NCBI RefSeq assembly: GCF_013376105.1
Contig: NZ_JAAMFM010000004.1
Location: 152,368 to 216,367, forward strand
DNA length: 64,000 bases
Origin: Arthrobacter wenxiniae
Lineage (GTDB): Bacteria; Actinomycetota; Actinomycetes; Actinomycetales; Micrococcaceae
Direction: 5' to 3'
The position numbers were made by a program, and so were the translations under genes. The notes below the pieces were generated by a model. That model was not told the DNA's origin. It was given only the letters and a program-made list of their open reading frames with translations, and ran no database searches. Shown in pieces: positions 33,687-43,149 of this stretch. The first letter of the stretch is position 1; each line of letters opens with the position of its first letter.

Positions 33687-34597
33687 CGGCCCCAGTGCTC
33701 GCTGCCGAGCCGCAGCTTAGACAGCAGCCCGGTGCGTCGCGCTCACCTCGTCGGGCTCCCGGCACACGAACCAGGCAGTCGCTAGTGCTCATGGCACCGA
33801 TGATGTTGCTCTTCCTGGCTGGGTTCGTCGCACCTCTGTTCTTCGTTCTCCGTTTCTCTTTCGATCACTTTGATGCAAGCGCGGGTCAGAGCGGAGCATT
33901 CACAGCAGAACAGTTCATTGCCGTCTTCACGACGCCCCTCTACGGTGACCTGATCGTTCGAACCCTCGGGTTGGCTTTCGCGACCACTGCAATCTCCGCA
34001 CTGATCGGCTATCCCCTCGCTCTCGCCATCACTCGTGGGCCCGGGTTCCTCCGCGGTGCATTGATGGCAATCGTCATGGTGCCGATGCTTACCAGTGTGG
34101 TCGTGAAGACGTTCGGTTGGTCGGTGCTCCTCTCGAGCGACGGATTTCTGCAGTCTTCCCTTGACGCCATCGGCCTGGCCTCGGTGAAGTTATTGTTCAC
34201 ACCGATAGGCATCGTGATCGGGCTGGTGCATACATACTTCCCTTTTATGGTGCTCAGCCTCGTGACCGCCGTCGGAGCGATCGATCGACGCACGGAGGAA
34301 GCAGCTGAATCGCTCGGGTCGACGCGCTCGCGCATCTTTTTCCGGATTACCCTCCCTCAGTCACTGGACGGCTTAGCCGCAGGATCAGCACTTACATTCG
34401 TCACGAGCATGAGTGCACTAGTCACGCCGCAGATCCTCGGTGGGGGCAAAGTGTCCACTATCGTGACAGTAATTTACCAACAAGCAACGAGCGCACAAAA
34501 CTGGCCGTTGGCTTCCGCGCTCGGCGTCGTGCTTCTCGGTATCACCCTGGTGATTCTAGTTCTCCAAGCTTGGGCGGTGCGTCGTGCGACTCGTTAA
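33683..34597 (+). CDS. ABC transporter permease, PotB-like
   Basis: A 304-residue inner-membrane permease with six predicted helices after an N-terminal tail of about 35 basic residues. The EAA loop is present as RTEEAAESLGSTRSRIFFRITLPQS (seen around residues 210-230), the contact to the ATPase. The GTG start overlaps the ATPase stop (GTGA) and the end overlaps the next permease by 14 bases. The family imports polyamines, opines, glycine betaine or similar small amines. Confidence 0.9.
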   Translation: MTAPVLAAEPQLRQQPGASRSPRRAPGTRTRQSLVLMAPMMLLFLAGFVAPLFFVLRFSFDHFDASAGQSGAFTAEQFIAVFTTPLYGDLIVRTLGLAFATTAISALIGYPLALAITRGPGFLRGALMAIVMVPMLTSVVVKTFGWSVLLSSDGFLQSSLDAIGLASVKLLFTPIGIVIGLVHTYFPFMVLSLVTAVGAIDRRTEEAAESLGSTRSRIFFRITLPQSLDGLAAGSALTFVTSMSALVTPQILGGGKVSTIVTVIYQQATSAQNWPLASALGVVLLGITLVILVLQAWAVRRATR

Positions 34598-35411
34598 GAC
34601 TTCCGTCAGGTCAGCCGGGCGCAGACAATTTCGCATCGGCTCAGCCTTATTTTGGTTCGCAATAGTCGTGATTGTCGTATTCATCGTGGCACCACTCGCG
34701 GTGGTCGCTGCTTCGTCTTTCACCGCGACGGGCTACGTCACCTTTCCGCCGAAAGGCTTTTCGCTCGAGTGGTACGTCAAATCGGCCCAAGACGCGACCT
34801 TCGTTGACGCTTTATGGGTCAGTTTGCGCCTAGGAACGCTTACGACCTTTATAAGTGTCGTTGCCGGAGTGCTCGCAGCCTATGGAATTACCTATAACAA
34901 CGGCCGCCTGGGTGCGTTTTTTGAGCAGATTTTCCTTTCTCCAATCATGCTTCCAGGTGTCGTGCTGGGGCTGGGTATCCTGTTCGTACTGTCGGCGTCG
35001 GGATGGCGGGGCACATTCGAGGGTGGCGTTCTGGCCCACGTCATCGTCGCGTGCCCTTTCGTAACAAGAGCCGTGCTGGCCGGGCTTCGGCAGCTGGATC
35101 CGAGGCTGGAAGAAGCCTCCCGTTCCCTCGGGGCCGGACCAGTCCACACCTTCCTCCGCATTGTCGTGCCCTCGGTACGTGGATCGATCATTGGGGGCGC
35201 CGTCTTCGCGTTCGTTATTTCCTTCGACGAGGCCGTTGTGACGCTTTTCCTGACTGGCCCAACGTTCTCCACCCTTCCCGTCACGATTTTCACTTACGTT
35301 CAGTATTCCAACGATCCGACCATCGCCGCTGTTTCCACCGTCATCGTGGTTTTCTGCGTCATTCTCGTTGGACTGGTCACCCGCAACCCCAAAGGACGAC
35401 ATGACCGTTGA
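34584..35411 (+). CDS. ABC transporter permease, PotC-like
   Basis: A 275-residue second permease. The first helix is FWFAIVVIVVFIVAPLAVVA, followed by the PotC-type periplasmic segment PPKGFSLEWYV. The EAA loop is LEEASRSLGAGPVHTFLRIV. It starts at a GTG inside the end of the first permease gene and overlaps the SDR gene by 11 bases, which shows how tightly this operon is packed. Confidence 0.9.
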   Translation: MRLVKTSVRSAGRRQFRIGSALFWFAIVVIVVFIVAPLAVVAASSFTATGYVTFPPKGFSLEWYVKSAQDATFVDALWVSLRLGTLTTFISVVAGVLAAYGITYNNGRLGAFFEQIFLSPIMLPGVVLGLGILFVLSASGWRGTFEGGVLAHVIVACPFVTRAVLAGLRQLDPRLEEASRSLGAGPVHTFLRIVVPSVRGSIIGGAVFAFVISFDEAVVTLFLTGPTFSTLPVTIFTYVQYSNDPTIAAVSTVIVVFCVILVGLVTRNPKGRHDR

Positions 35412-36180
35412 TCCCATCACCCCATTCCGTCCCACCGCCATCGTCACGGGGTCTTCATCCGGCATCGGCCGCGCGTGCGCGCTCGAGCTCGCCCGCACCG
35501 GATGGAACCTCATCGTCCACGGCCGCACGCAAGGCGAGGACCTCACCGAAACTGTCGCATTGTCCCAAGCCCAGGGGGCACACGCCGTCGCCGTGTTCGC
35601 CGACGTCCGCGACAGCAAGGCCGCCCAGACGCTAGTCGATGCGGCGATCACAAACTTTGGTCGCATCGACGGCGTTATAAACAACGCTGGGACGGGGCTC
35701 ACCAAACGCTTCATCGACATAGTCGACGACGATTGGTCCAGCCTCTTTCAAATGCACCTCCTAGCGGCGGCACGCCTACTGCGCCTCGCCCACCCCCACC
35801 TCGTCAAAACCGGCGGCGCCGCCGTGAACATGTCCAGTCTCGCAAGCAACACCGCCATTCCGGGCCGCGCCGGGTACGGGTCCGTAAAAGCTGGTCTCGA
35901 TGGCCTGACAATGCAGCTTGCTGCCGAGTGGGCTCCTGACGGAGTACGAGTCAACTCCATAGCCCCGGGTACGATTCTCACTCCCCTCGTCATCCGCAAC
36001 TTCGAGCGCGGACTGCTCGACGAGAATCAGGTCCTCCAACGCACCCCGCTCGGCCGCCTGGGTACACCACATGAGATCGCCACGGTCGCGCGCTTTCTGC
36101 TCACCGCAGACTCGTCGTACATCACCGGCCAGACGCTCCGCGTCGACGGCGGATGGTCCATCTGGGGTGGCTGGTCGTGA
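35401..36180 (+). CDS. Short-chain dehydrogenase/reductase (first of two in the operon)
   Basis: A 259-residue SDR. The cofactor motif is AIVTGSSSGIGRACALELAR, the NNAG motif is present (VINNAGTGL), and the catalytic Ser (NMSSLAS) and YGSVKAG (Tyr-x3-Lys) are seen. GRTQ after beta-2 suggests NADP(H). The end ITGQTLRVDGGWSIWGGWS is typical. The ATG at 35401 has AAAGGA four to five bases before it. It overlaps the permease upstream and its TGA overlaps the GTG of the amidase. The reaction is an alcohol/ketone interconversion on the imported compound or its hydrolysis product. Confidence 0.92.
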   Translation: MTVDPITPFRPTAIVTGSSSGIGRACALELARTGWNLIVHGRTQGEDLTETVALSQAQGAHAVAVFADVRDSKAAQTLVDAAITNFGRIDGVINNAGTGLTKRFIDIVDDDWSSLFQMHLLAAARLLRLAHPHLVKTGGAAVNMSSLASNTAIPGRAGYGSVKAGLDGLTMQLAAEWAPDGVRVNSIAPGTILTPLVIRNFERGLLDENQVLQRTPLGRLGTPHEIATVARFLLTADSSYITGQTLRVDGGWSIWGGWS

Positions 36181-37613
36181 ACCCGACAACAGCACTTGAA
36201 ATCCGCAATGACGTCGTCACCGGTAAGCGGACGGCGACTGAGGTCCTCGACGAGACGCTCGCGGCCATAACGGCAAGCGACGGCCGACTCCATTCCTTTC
36301 TCACCGTCGACGAACGCCACGCCCGTGAACAGGTCGCCGAACTTGAGCGCCGACGGGTAGCCGGCGAATCACCGGGCCTGCTGTGGGGCGTACCATTCTC
36401 GGTCAAGGACACCTACGACACAGCAGGAGTACGAACGACCTACGGGTCCCGAGTCTTCGCCGACCATGTACCCACGAACGACGCGGAATTCGTACGGCGC
36501 ATCCGACGTGCAGGCGGGATTCTCGTTGGCAAGACAAACACACCTGAGTTCGCGATCTACATTAGGTCAACCAACGACCTCCAGCCCGAGACCGTGAACC
36601 CATGGGATCCCAACCGGACCAGCGGCGGCTCCAGCGGCGGTGCCGCAGCGTCCATCGGTGCCGGCCTAACCACAATCGCTGTCGGCAGCGACGGTGGAGG
36701 CTCCATCCGGATACCGGCCGCCCTGTGTGGCTGCGTTGGGTTGATGCCCGCCCGGGGTGCCCTGCCGCGCACAGGTGGACGCATCGGCACACGACGCTTC
36801 TCCTCAGCGGGCCCCATGACCCTTGACGCCCTCGATGCCCAGCTTCTGTACCAAGTAATGGCAGGCCCGTTCGCGCCGGACGGACTCAGCCGTGGACTCA
36901 CACCAACCGGACTCCGCCAGGGCACGGGATTCCCGGCAAGCCCCAGGATGCGCTGGATCGGTGATAGCGGTATCCCTGGTGCAGAGGACGACGTCGTATC
37001 CGCCGTGCACGCTGCCGCCCTTGCGTTTGCCCGTTCCCATGGCGGCACCCTCGAAGAAAGGGACGAGATCATGGACGCGGGCCGATTCAGTGGCGCCTTC
37101 TACGACATGATGCAGGCTGACCGTCTCTCAACTGGCGGAAGAGAATTGTATGAGAACCCCGAAACAAGGGCGCTTCTCACAGACTACAGTCGCCACCAGT
37201 TCCAGCGGGCGACTACCGTCTCGGGTGCCGCATACTCGGCCGGCGTCGAGATGCAACTAGCAGCCCTCGAATACATGGAAGAACTTCTTGACGGCGTGGA
37301 CCTGCTTGTGACGCCCACCGTCGCCTTTGTAGCACCCGAAATCCCCATCGGCGATCTGGCACTTCCCGAGGATGCCCGCCGCGGCTTCGTCGCCTTCACC
37401 TACCTCATGAACTACACCGGGTTGCCAGCCGTCACCGTCCCTTGTGGCGTCGTCCGGGGCCTTCCAGTCGGCATGCAGCTCATCGGGCGCCCCGGATCGG
37501 AGGAACTGCTGCTGGCCTACGCCGCGAGGTTCCAAGAGAGGGTATACCGACTGCCATCCGCACCCGTCCACCCATATTTTGAAGCAACTCTCACGTCAGG
37601 AAGCAACCGATGA
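36177..37613 (+). CDS. Amidase signature family hydrolase
   Basis: A 478-residue amidase. The Ser-cisSer-Lys triad is visible: Lys in VPFSVKDTYD, the glycine-rich stretch NRTSGGSSGGAAAS with the cis-Ser, and the nucleophile Ser in AVGSDGGGSIRIPA. The C-terminal part has TYLMNYTGLPAVTVPCG and LPVGMQLIGRPGSEELLL, both normal for the family. It would release ammonia or an amine from an amide. I use the GTG at 36177 (GTGA overlap with the SDR). The next gene begins at an ATGA overlap. It is the likely first degradative step on an imported amide. Confidence 0.9.
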   Translation: MNPTTALEIRNDVVTGKRTATEVLDETLAAITASDGRLHSFLTVDERHAREQVAELERRRVAGESPGLLWGVPFSVKDTYDTAGVRTTYGSRVFADHVPTNDAEFVRRIRRAGGILVGKTNTPEFAIYIRSTNDLQPETVNPWDPNRTSGGSSGGAAASIGAGLTTIAVGSDGGGSIRIPAALCGCVGLMPARGALPRTGGRIGTRRFSSAGPMTLDALDAQLLYQVMAGPFAPDGLSRGLTPTGLRQGTGFPASPRMRWIGDSGIPGAEDDVVSAVHAAALAFARSHGGTLEERDEIMDAGRFSGAFYDMMQADRLSTGGRELYENPETRALLTDYSRHQFQRATTVSGAAYSAGVEMQLAALEYMEELLDGVDLLVTPTVAFVAPEIPIGDLALPEDARRGFVAFTYLMNYTGLPAVTVPCGVVRGLPVGMQLIGRPGSEELLLAYAARFQERVYRLPSAPVHPYFEATLTSGSNR

Positions 37614-38425
37614 CCACACCCGTACTGCTCACCTTCGACATGGACGCCGAGCAGCTCTGGATCGCCCGAGATCCTGACAGCGCCACGAAACCGGTCTGGG
37701 TCTCGCAGGGCCAATATGGGCCCAAGGTGGGCCTGCCGCGCATCCTCGCGCTTCTGAAGAAGTATGACGTCGCCGCAACGTTCTTCATCCCCGGCATCGT
37801 CGTGGAGAACTATCCACGCGAGATCGATGCGATCCTCGAGGCCGGAATCGAGATCGAACACCACAGCCATACACATCAGTGGTCGGACAGCCTCGGCCCC
37901 GAGGCCGAACTCGAAGAATTTCAAAAAGGCTGGGACGCCATCGTCTCCGCGACAGGCCGGAACCCTCGCGGTTGGCGTTCGCCAGCCGGCGAATTGACCC
38001 CCGACTCGGTCCGATACATGGAGCAGTTCGGCATGTCGTTCTCGTCGAACCTATTCGATTCAGACACCGCACACCTGTTAACTGATCAGGGACGGCAAAC
38101 CACCATTGTTGAACTGCCGTTTGCGTGGGTTCTCGATGACGCTCCCTTCTTCCTTTACAGCAATCGCCTCACCGGCAGGAATATGTCGGCACCCTCGGCC
38201 GTCTCAGAATCCTGGATTCTCGAGTACGACGGGATCTCTCGCGAGGACGGTACCCACTTCATGCTCGGTATGCACCCGCAGGTGATTGGCCGACACTCTC
38301 GTCTATGGGCGCTCGAGCAAACAGTTAAGCACATCCTTGAGTCGGGCACCGGAGCATTCACCACGTGCGCAGCCTACGCTGACCAGGTACGCCCGGCACT
38401 CCTTGCACGCGGGCCACTCCAATGA
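37610..38425 (+). CDS. Polysaccharide deacetylase-like (NodB homology) amide hydrolase
   Basis: A 271-residue cytoplasmic NodB-fold protein. The metal/catalytic motif 1 is LLTFDMDAEQLW (Asp-x-Asp type). Motif 2 is EIEHHSHTHQW with the His-x3-His ligand pair, and motif 3 is GWRSPAGELTPDS. The extended C-terminal region (LGMHPQVIGRHSRLW) resembles the PuuE allantoinase / peptidoglycan deacetylase branch, which also cleaves cyclic or small-molecule amides. No signal peptide is seen, which argues against a cell-wall role. ATGA overlaps on both sides place it as a catabolic enzyme in the operon. Confidence 0.85.
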   Translation: MTTPVLLTFDMDAEQLWIARDPDSATKPVWVSQGQYGPKVGLPRILALLKKYDVAATFFIPGIVVENYPREIDAILEAGIEIEHHSHTHQWSDSLGPEAELEEFQKGWDAIVSATGRNPRGWRSPAGELTPDSVRYMEQFGMSFSSNLFDSDTAHLLTDQGRQTTIVELPFAWVLDDAPFFLYSNRLTGRNMSAPSAVSESWILEYDGISREDGTHFMLGMHPQVIGRHSRLWALEQTVKHILESGTGAFTTCAAYADQVRPALLARGPLQ

Positions 38426-39144
38426 ACGCCGGTCCAACTGTGGACGCCGCTTCTCCCATCGCGGTAGTTACAGGAGGCGCAAGCGGAATCGGAGCGGCGA
38501 CCGCGAACCGGTTCCGCGCGATAGGTTACAGCATCGTCATCGCCGACCTCGCCGACGTCAGCGACGCTCCCATCACTGATCTGTCATCAACCGACAGCGT
38601 CGACGCCCTGGCCACCTGGGTTGCCCAGAAACATGGCCGGTGCGACGTACTCATCAACGGCGCGGCAGCCGTCGTTGCAGGGGACATCCTGGCAGTCAGC
38701 GAGTCCGACTGGACTCGCATTCTCGATCTCAACGTGACGGGGATCTGGCGCACGGCCCGGGCCTTCGTCCCTTTGATGATCGACGGGGGCGCCATAGTGA
38801 ACATAGCTTCCGGCGCCGGACTCCGGGCAATTCCCGACATGTCAGCCTACGTTGCGTCAAAGTCGGCAGTGGTCGGACTAACCGCGTCAATGGCCATCGA
38901 TCTAGCCCCCCGAAATATCCGCGTCAATTGTGTGTGTCCGGGCCCCGTGGACACTCCCATGGCCCGACGCGCGCAAGAACTCCGCCGCGACGAAGCAAGG
39001 TCCGCTGTCCAGAACTTCGACAATTATCTTGTCAAACGAACCGCAGAGCCGGACGAGATCGCCGAAGCCGTCGTACTCCTCGCTACCAATCGCTACCTGA
39101 CCGGATCAACGCTCGCCGTTGATGGTGGCCGAACACTGCACTGA
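38422..39144 (+). CDS. Short-chain dehydrogenase/reductase (second in the operon)
   Basis: A 240-residue SDR. The cofactor motif is AVVTGGASGIGAATANRFRA, Asp after beta-2 (VIADLAD) suggests NAD(H), and the active site reads IVNIASGAGL and SAYVASKSA. NGA replaces the usual NAG (LINGAAAV). It ends with TGSTLAVDGGRTLH. ATGA overlap with the deacetylase gene. It differs in cofactor preference from the SDR at 35401, so the pair could epimerise or oxidise then reduce a hydroxyl group; that is speculative. Confidence 0.9.
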   Translation: MNAGPTVDAASPIAVVTGGASGIGAATANRFRAIGYSIVIADLADVSDAPITDLSSTDSVDALATWVAQKHGRCDVLINGAAAVVAGDILAVSESDWTRILDLNVTGIWRTARAFVPLMIDGGAIVNIASGAGLRAIPDMSAYVASKSAVVGLTASMAIDLAPRNIRVNCVCPGPVDTPMARRAQELRRDEARSAVQNFDNYLVKRTAEPDEIAEAVVLLATNRYLTGSTLAVDGGRTLH

Positions 39145-39212
39145 CCGGGCCTTGGCCCCACTGATCATCGCCCTTCAATCCACATGCCCCAACCAACTTC
39201 AGGAGAGAAACC

Positions 39213-40307
39213 ATGAATGCCAACCTCAACCGACGTCAGTTCCTGTCCATCTCTGGCCTCGCAATTGGAACTACCGCGGCCGGACTCGCATTGACAGCAT
39301 GCGGACCCAACGCCACTGGCGCTTCCGGCTCATCGCAGGGTGCCAGTGCCAACAGCATCAGCATCAACAGCTTCGGCGGCACGTTCCAGAAGACCATTCA
39401 AGAAACCGTCGTTGACCCATTCACCGCAGCCACCGGCACCAGGGTCAACGTGACCACCGCCATTTCAAGCGAGGCCCTGACACAGTTAAAGGCATCGGCC
39501 TCCGCCTTCGACGTCGCTTATATGGACCTTGCCATCATTTACCAGGCGAAAGCCGCAGGCCTGCTACAAACCATCGACCACAGTAAACTCAAGTCCATCG
39601 CTGAACTTTACCCCCTGGCTGTGGATGACAAAGGCTATTGGATCGCTGAACTCGCTTCGATGACAGGAATCGCCTACAACACTGAAAAAGTCACAACACC
39701 GCCCACCTCTTGGGAGGACCTCTGGGATCCCAAATACGCCGGCAAGGTTGCGATCTGCAACGTCGGCGGCACAGCGGGATACCAATTCCTCGCCACCATG
39801 GCCAAGCTCAACGGGGGCAGCGAATCCAACATCGACCCGGGATTCAAGAAGCTCAAGTCGCTCAAACCCAACCTTGCAGCGATCTGGAGCACGCCCGACG
39901 AGATGAGCAAGCTCCTCACCAGCGGAGAAGCGGTTATAGGAGTCTGGTATGCCGACCGGACCAGCGCCCTCCGGAAGAGCGGCGCACCAGTTGCTTTCGT
40001 CCAGCCCAAGGAGGGCGCCATCGCCGTCCTTAGCGCCATGGTCATTCCGAAAGGGACGAAGAAGATCGATGCAGCCCACGAGTACATCGACTTCCAAATC
40101 TCCTCCAAAGTCAACGCAAAATTCGTGCAAGTTGTCGGGGAAGGCCCAACCAACAGGACCGTCAAACTGTCACCATCGTTTCTGGAGGCGAACTACGTCC
40201 CTTACGGGGAACAACAAATCAAATCCCTCGCAACCGTCGATGCTGAGGCCATAGCCACCCACCTCTCCGACTGGACCACACGCTGGCAGTCGGAAATAGC
40301 CAACTGA
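39213..40307 (+). CDS. ABC transporter substrate-binding lipoprotein, PotD/opine type
   Basis: A 364-residue exported binding protein. The N-terminus has a twin-Arg motif NRRQFLSIS, a hydrophobic stretch and the lipobox LTAC at about residue 30, so it is exported by Tat and lipid-anchored. The mature part is an SBP_bac type-2 fold: SINSFGGTFQKTIQETVVDP, VTTPPTSWEDLWDPKYAGKV and LTSGEAVIGVWYADR. It is separated from the SDR by 68 bp with AGGAGA before the start. It supplies the PotABC-like importer at 32592-35411; placing it at the end of the operon rather than beside the permeases is unusual. The ligand is unknown. Confidence 0.9.
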   Translation: MNANLNRRQFLSISGLAIGTTAAGLALTACGPNATGASGSSQGASANSISINSFGGTFQKTIQETVVDPFTAATGTRVNVTTAISSEALTQLKASASAFDVAYMDLAIIYQAKAAGLLQTIDHSKLKSIAELYPLAVDDKGYWIAELASMTGIAYNTEKVTTPPTSWEDLWDPKYAGKVAICNVGGTAGYQFLATMAKLNGGSESNIDPGFKKLKSLKPNLAAIWSTPDEMSKLLTSGEAVIGVWYADRTSALRKSGAPVAFVQPKEGAIAVLSAMVIPKGTKKIDAAHEYIDFQISSKVNAKFVQVVGEGPTNRTVKLSPSFLEANYVPYGEQQIKSLATVDAEAIATHLSDWTTRWQSEIAN

Positions 40308-40382
40308 CACCATCGCGCTGAGGCGGTGAGAGCATTCGGCTTGCACCGGCCAACTCGTACCGGCAAGAAGGAATCATCAACA

Positions 40383-41501
40383 GTGAGAACATACAATCTA
40401 GCTGTCATCCATGGCGACGGCATCGGACCCGAAGTCAATCATCAGGCCCTTAAGGCGCTGGACGCTGCTTCCGAACGCTTCGGCTTCAGACTGGAATCAA
40501 CTGAATACCCCTTGGGCGCACAGAACTATCTGGACACCGGCAAACTAATCGAGGTGGGAACACTTGAGCGAATTAGGCGCCACGACGCCATTCTCTTTGG
40601 CGCCATGGGCGATCCCCGAGTGGCCCCTGGCATCTTGGAGCGAGGATTAATCCTGCGCATCAGGCGCGAGTTCCGTCAGCAGGTCAACCTCCGGCCCGTT
40701 CGGCTCTACCCTGGCGTCCCCACGCCCATCAAGGATCTCAGCCCCGACCGGTGTGACTTCGTTGTCGTGCGGGAGAACACCGAAGGCCTGTACGTTAGCG
40801 AGGGATCCACCGTCCACGGGGGCACGAAGAATGCGGTGGCACTACAGGAATCAGTGAACACGGCCCGGGCGATTGCTGACGTGGTTGACTACTCGTTCCG
40901 GCTTGCGCAAAAACGTCGCAAGAAGCTCACCTTGTGCCACAAAAAGAACGTCCTGGTGCATGCCGGAGAACTGTGGCAAACGGTCGTTGACGAGCATTCT
41001 CCCCAGTATCCTGATGTCGAAGTCGACTACGTCCACGTTGACGCTATGTGCCAGCACATGCCGATGACACCGGAGAGGTTTGACGTCATAGTCACCGACA
41101 ATCTCTTCGGGGACATCATTTCGGACCTGGGCGCGACCATTCAAGGTGGACTAGGTGTTGCTGCCAGTGCCAACCTGAACCTCGATGGCCAGGCACCCAG
41201 CATGTTCGAGCCCGTCCATGGATCCGCGCCCGATATTGCCGGGCGGGGATGGGCGAACCCGGCCGCTGCCGTTCTTTCGGCCGCACTCTGCCTGGCTGCC
41301 CTTGGAGAGGGCGAGGCCGCATTGTCCCTCGAACGCGCCGCAGCATCCGTCCTCGCCGGGCTTCCGGCACTAGCCGGACCCGGCATGTGTGCCCACACCG
41401 ACGAACTCGGCGACCTGATCGCCCAACGCATAACCCAAGGTGCCGACGCCGACGGCTGTTCCCTCGGGCTCTCCATCATGACGGCCATGGCCGCCGTCTG
41501 A
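40383..41501 (+). CDS. Isopropylmalate/isocitrate/tartrate dehydrogenase family enzyme
   Basis: A 372-residue decarboxylating dehydrogenase of 2-hydroxy acids. It has LAVIHGDGIGPEV at the N-terminus, the Arg-rich substrate loop LILRIRREFRQQVNLRPVRL, VVRENTEGLYV, the metal-site Asp residues in VTDNLFGDIISDLGA and the cofactor segment EPVHGSAPDIAGRGWANP. RENTEG rather than RELTGG argues against leucine biosynthesis and towards malate-, tartrate- or homoisocitrate-type substrates. The GTG at 40383 has AAGGAA eleven bases upstream. It ends the operon, followed by a strong terminator. It may finish the breakdown of the hydroxy acid left after amide hydrolysis. Confidence 0.88.
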   Translation: MRTYNLAVIHGDGIGPEVNHQALKALDAASERFGFRLESTEYPLGAQNYLDTGKLIEVGTLERIRRHDAILFGAMGDPRVAPGILERGLILRIRREFRQQVNLRPVRLYPGVPTPIKDLSPDRCDFVVVRENTEGLYVSEGSTVHGGTKNAVALQESVNTARAIADVVDYSFRLAQKRRKKLTLCHKKNVLVHAGELWQTVVDEHSPQYPDVEVDYVHVDAMCQHMPMTPERFDVIVTDNLFGDIISDLGATIQGGLGVAASANLNLDGQAPSMFEPVHGSAPDIAGRGWANPAAAVLSAALCLAALGEGEAALSLERAAASVLAGLPALAGPGMCAHTDELGDLIAQRITQGADADGCSLGLSIMTAMAAV

Positions 41502-41625
41502 ATCCACCGCTTGGGCGCAAACTGCCCGCCTTCGACACGTGGGCATGGAGGAGGCCCGGAACCCTAGCCTCCCCCAACTGCATGACGGCCCAGATCGGCG
41601 GAAGGGACACGCTCCGGGCCAAAAG

Positions 41626-41660
41626 GATTTCCCCCTGCGGGTTGCCCGCAGGGGGAAATC
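41626..41660. terminator. Bidirectional terminator hairpin
   Basis: GATTTCCCCCTGCGGG and its exact complement form a 16-bp stem with a TTG loop. It lies between the rightward operon ending at 41501 and the leftward operon ending at 41712, so it can serve both. Short T-runs occur on both sides. Confidence 0.85.
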
Positions 41661-41711
41661 TGTTTGCCCGTCCGTTTGACGTTGATGCCAGACCGCTTCT
41701 GGTGCCCCGTT

Positions 41712-43106
41712 CTACACGGTGCAGCCGTCGGCGATGTCGAGCACCTCGTCGAGGATATCCAGTCCCGCCGTGGCGTCTTCGATGCTGGTGTTGCACGGCG
41801 GGACGACGTGGATGCGGTTGAAATTCGCGAACGGCAGCAGCCCGCGGGACTTGCAGGCCGCAATGAGCTGGTTCATTTCCGGACTGGAGGATCCGTAGGG
41901 GGCCAGGGGCTCGCGGGTTTGGCGGTCCTTGACGAGTTCGATGGCCCAAAAGACTCCCGTCCCCCGCACTTCGCCGACGGCGGGGTGCCGCTTGGCGAAG
42001 CCGGCCAGTGCCGGGCCGATGACGTCGGTGCCGAGCCTGGCGGCGTGGTCCACCATGCCCTCAGTCTCCATGGCAGTGATGGTGGCGACGGCCGCTGCGG
42101 TGGCGAGCGGGTGCCCGGAGTAGGTCAGCCCGCCCGGATAGACGCGCTTGCCAAAGGTGGCGGCGATCTCCGGGCAAATGGCGACCCCACCCAGGGGCAC
42201 GTACCCGGAATTGACGCCCTTGGCGAACGTCATCAGGTCCGGGACCACGTCGAAGTGCTCCACGGCGAACCACTTGCCCGTGCGGCCAAAACCGGTCATG
42301 ACCTCATCGGCGATGAACACGATGCCGTACTTTGTGCACAGCTCCCGCACTCCCTGCATGTACCCTGCCGGCGGGACGTAGATGCCCGCCGAACCGGGGA
42401 TGGATTCCAAGACCAGGGCCGCGATCGTGTCTGGTCCTTCGAAGCCGATGAGCTGTTCCAGATGTTCCAGGGCGCGCTGGCTTTCCTCCTCCTCCGTGGT
42501 GGAGTGGAAGCTGGTCCGGTACAGGTAGGGCGGGAAGAAGTGGACGGTGCCGGTGCTGGCGGTGTCATTGGCCCAACGCCGGGGGTCCCCCGTCATGTTC
42601 ACGGCCAGCTGCGTCCCGCCGTGGTAGGACCGGTAGGCCGAGAGGACCTTCGCCCGGCCGGTGTGCAGCCGGGCCATCCGCACGGCGTGTTCGTTCGCGT
42701 CGGCGCCGCCGTTGGTGAAGAAGATCTTGTCCAGCTCACCCGGCGTGCGCCCGGCGATCAGGCGTGCGGCCTCGGACCGGGCCTCGTTGACATGGCTGGG
42801 CGCGATGGTGCACAGTTTCGCGGCCTGTGCCGCGATGGCCGACACCACGGCCGGGTGCTGGTGGCCGATGTTCGTGTTCACCAGCTGCGAGGAGAAGTCG
42901 AGGTACTTATTGCCCTCGCCGTCCCAGACCCAGGATCCCTGGGCGGCCGAGATGACCATCGGATCCAGCAGCTCCTGGGCGGACCAGGAATGGAACACGT
43001 GCTTGCGGTCCAGCTCGTAGGCCCGCCGGGCTGCTGCGGTGTCGATGGCGGGGGACGCGCCGCGTGACGCATCGGCAAGGGGGCCGTTGTCAATGATGGA
43101 AGTCAT
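41712..43106 (-). CDS. Class III (omega) aminotransferase, beta-alanine/taurine:pyruvate type
   Basis: A 464-residue PLP enzyme. Marks are DFSSQLVNTNIGHQHPAV, the cofactor phosphate motif TNGGADANEHAVRMARLHTG, FIADEVMTGFGRTGKWF with the PLP-binding Asp, and the Schiff-base Lys in LMTFAKGVNSGYVPLGG. The family moves an amino group from an omega-amine such as beta-alanine to pyruvate or 2-oxoglutarate. With the mmsA-type dehydrogenase just upstream it would turn beta-alanine, the end product of the pyrimidine route encoded at 49408-55624, into malonate semialdehyde. I use the ATG at 43106, eight bases after GAAGGA; an ATG two codons upstream is too close to that site. Confidence 0.88.
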   Translation of the reverse strand: MTSIIDNGPLADASRGASPAIDTAAARRAYELDRKHVFHSWSAQELLDPMVISAAQGSWVWDGEGNKYLDFSSQLVNTNIGHQHPAVVSAIAAQAAKLCTIAPSHVNEARSEAARLIAGRTPGELDKIFFTNGGADANEHAVRMARLHTGRAKVLSAYRSYHGGTQLAVNMTGDPRRWANDTASTGTVHFFPPYLYRTSFHSTTEEEESQRALEHLEQLIGFEGPDTIAALVLESIPGSAGIYVPPAGYMQGVRELCTKYGIVFIADEVMTGFGRTGKWFAVEHFDVVPDLMTFAKGVNSGYVPLGGVAICPEIAATFGKRVYPGGLTYSGHPLATAAAVATITAMETEGMVDHAARLGTDVIGPALAGFAKRHPAVGEVRGTGVFWAIELVKDRQTREPLAPYGSSSPEMNQLIAACKSRGLLPFANFNRIHVVPPCNTSIEDATAGLDILDEVLDIADGCTV

Positions 43107-43149
43107 GTCCATGTTCCTTCGTCAGAAATTGTCGAAAAGTGATGATGTG

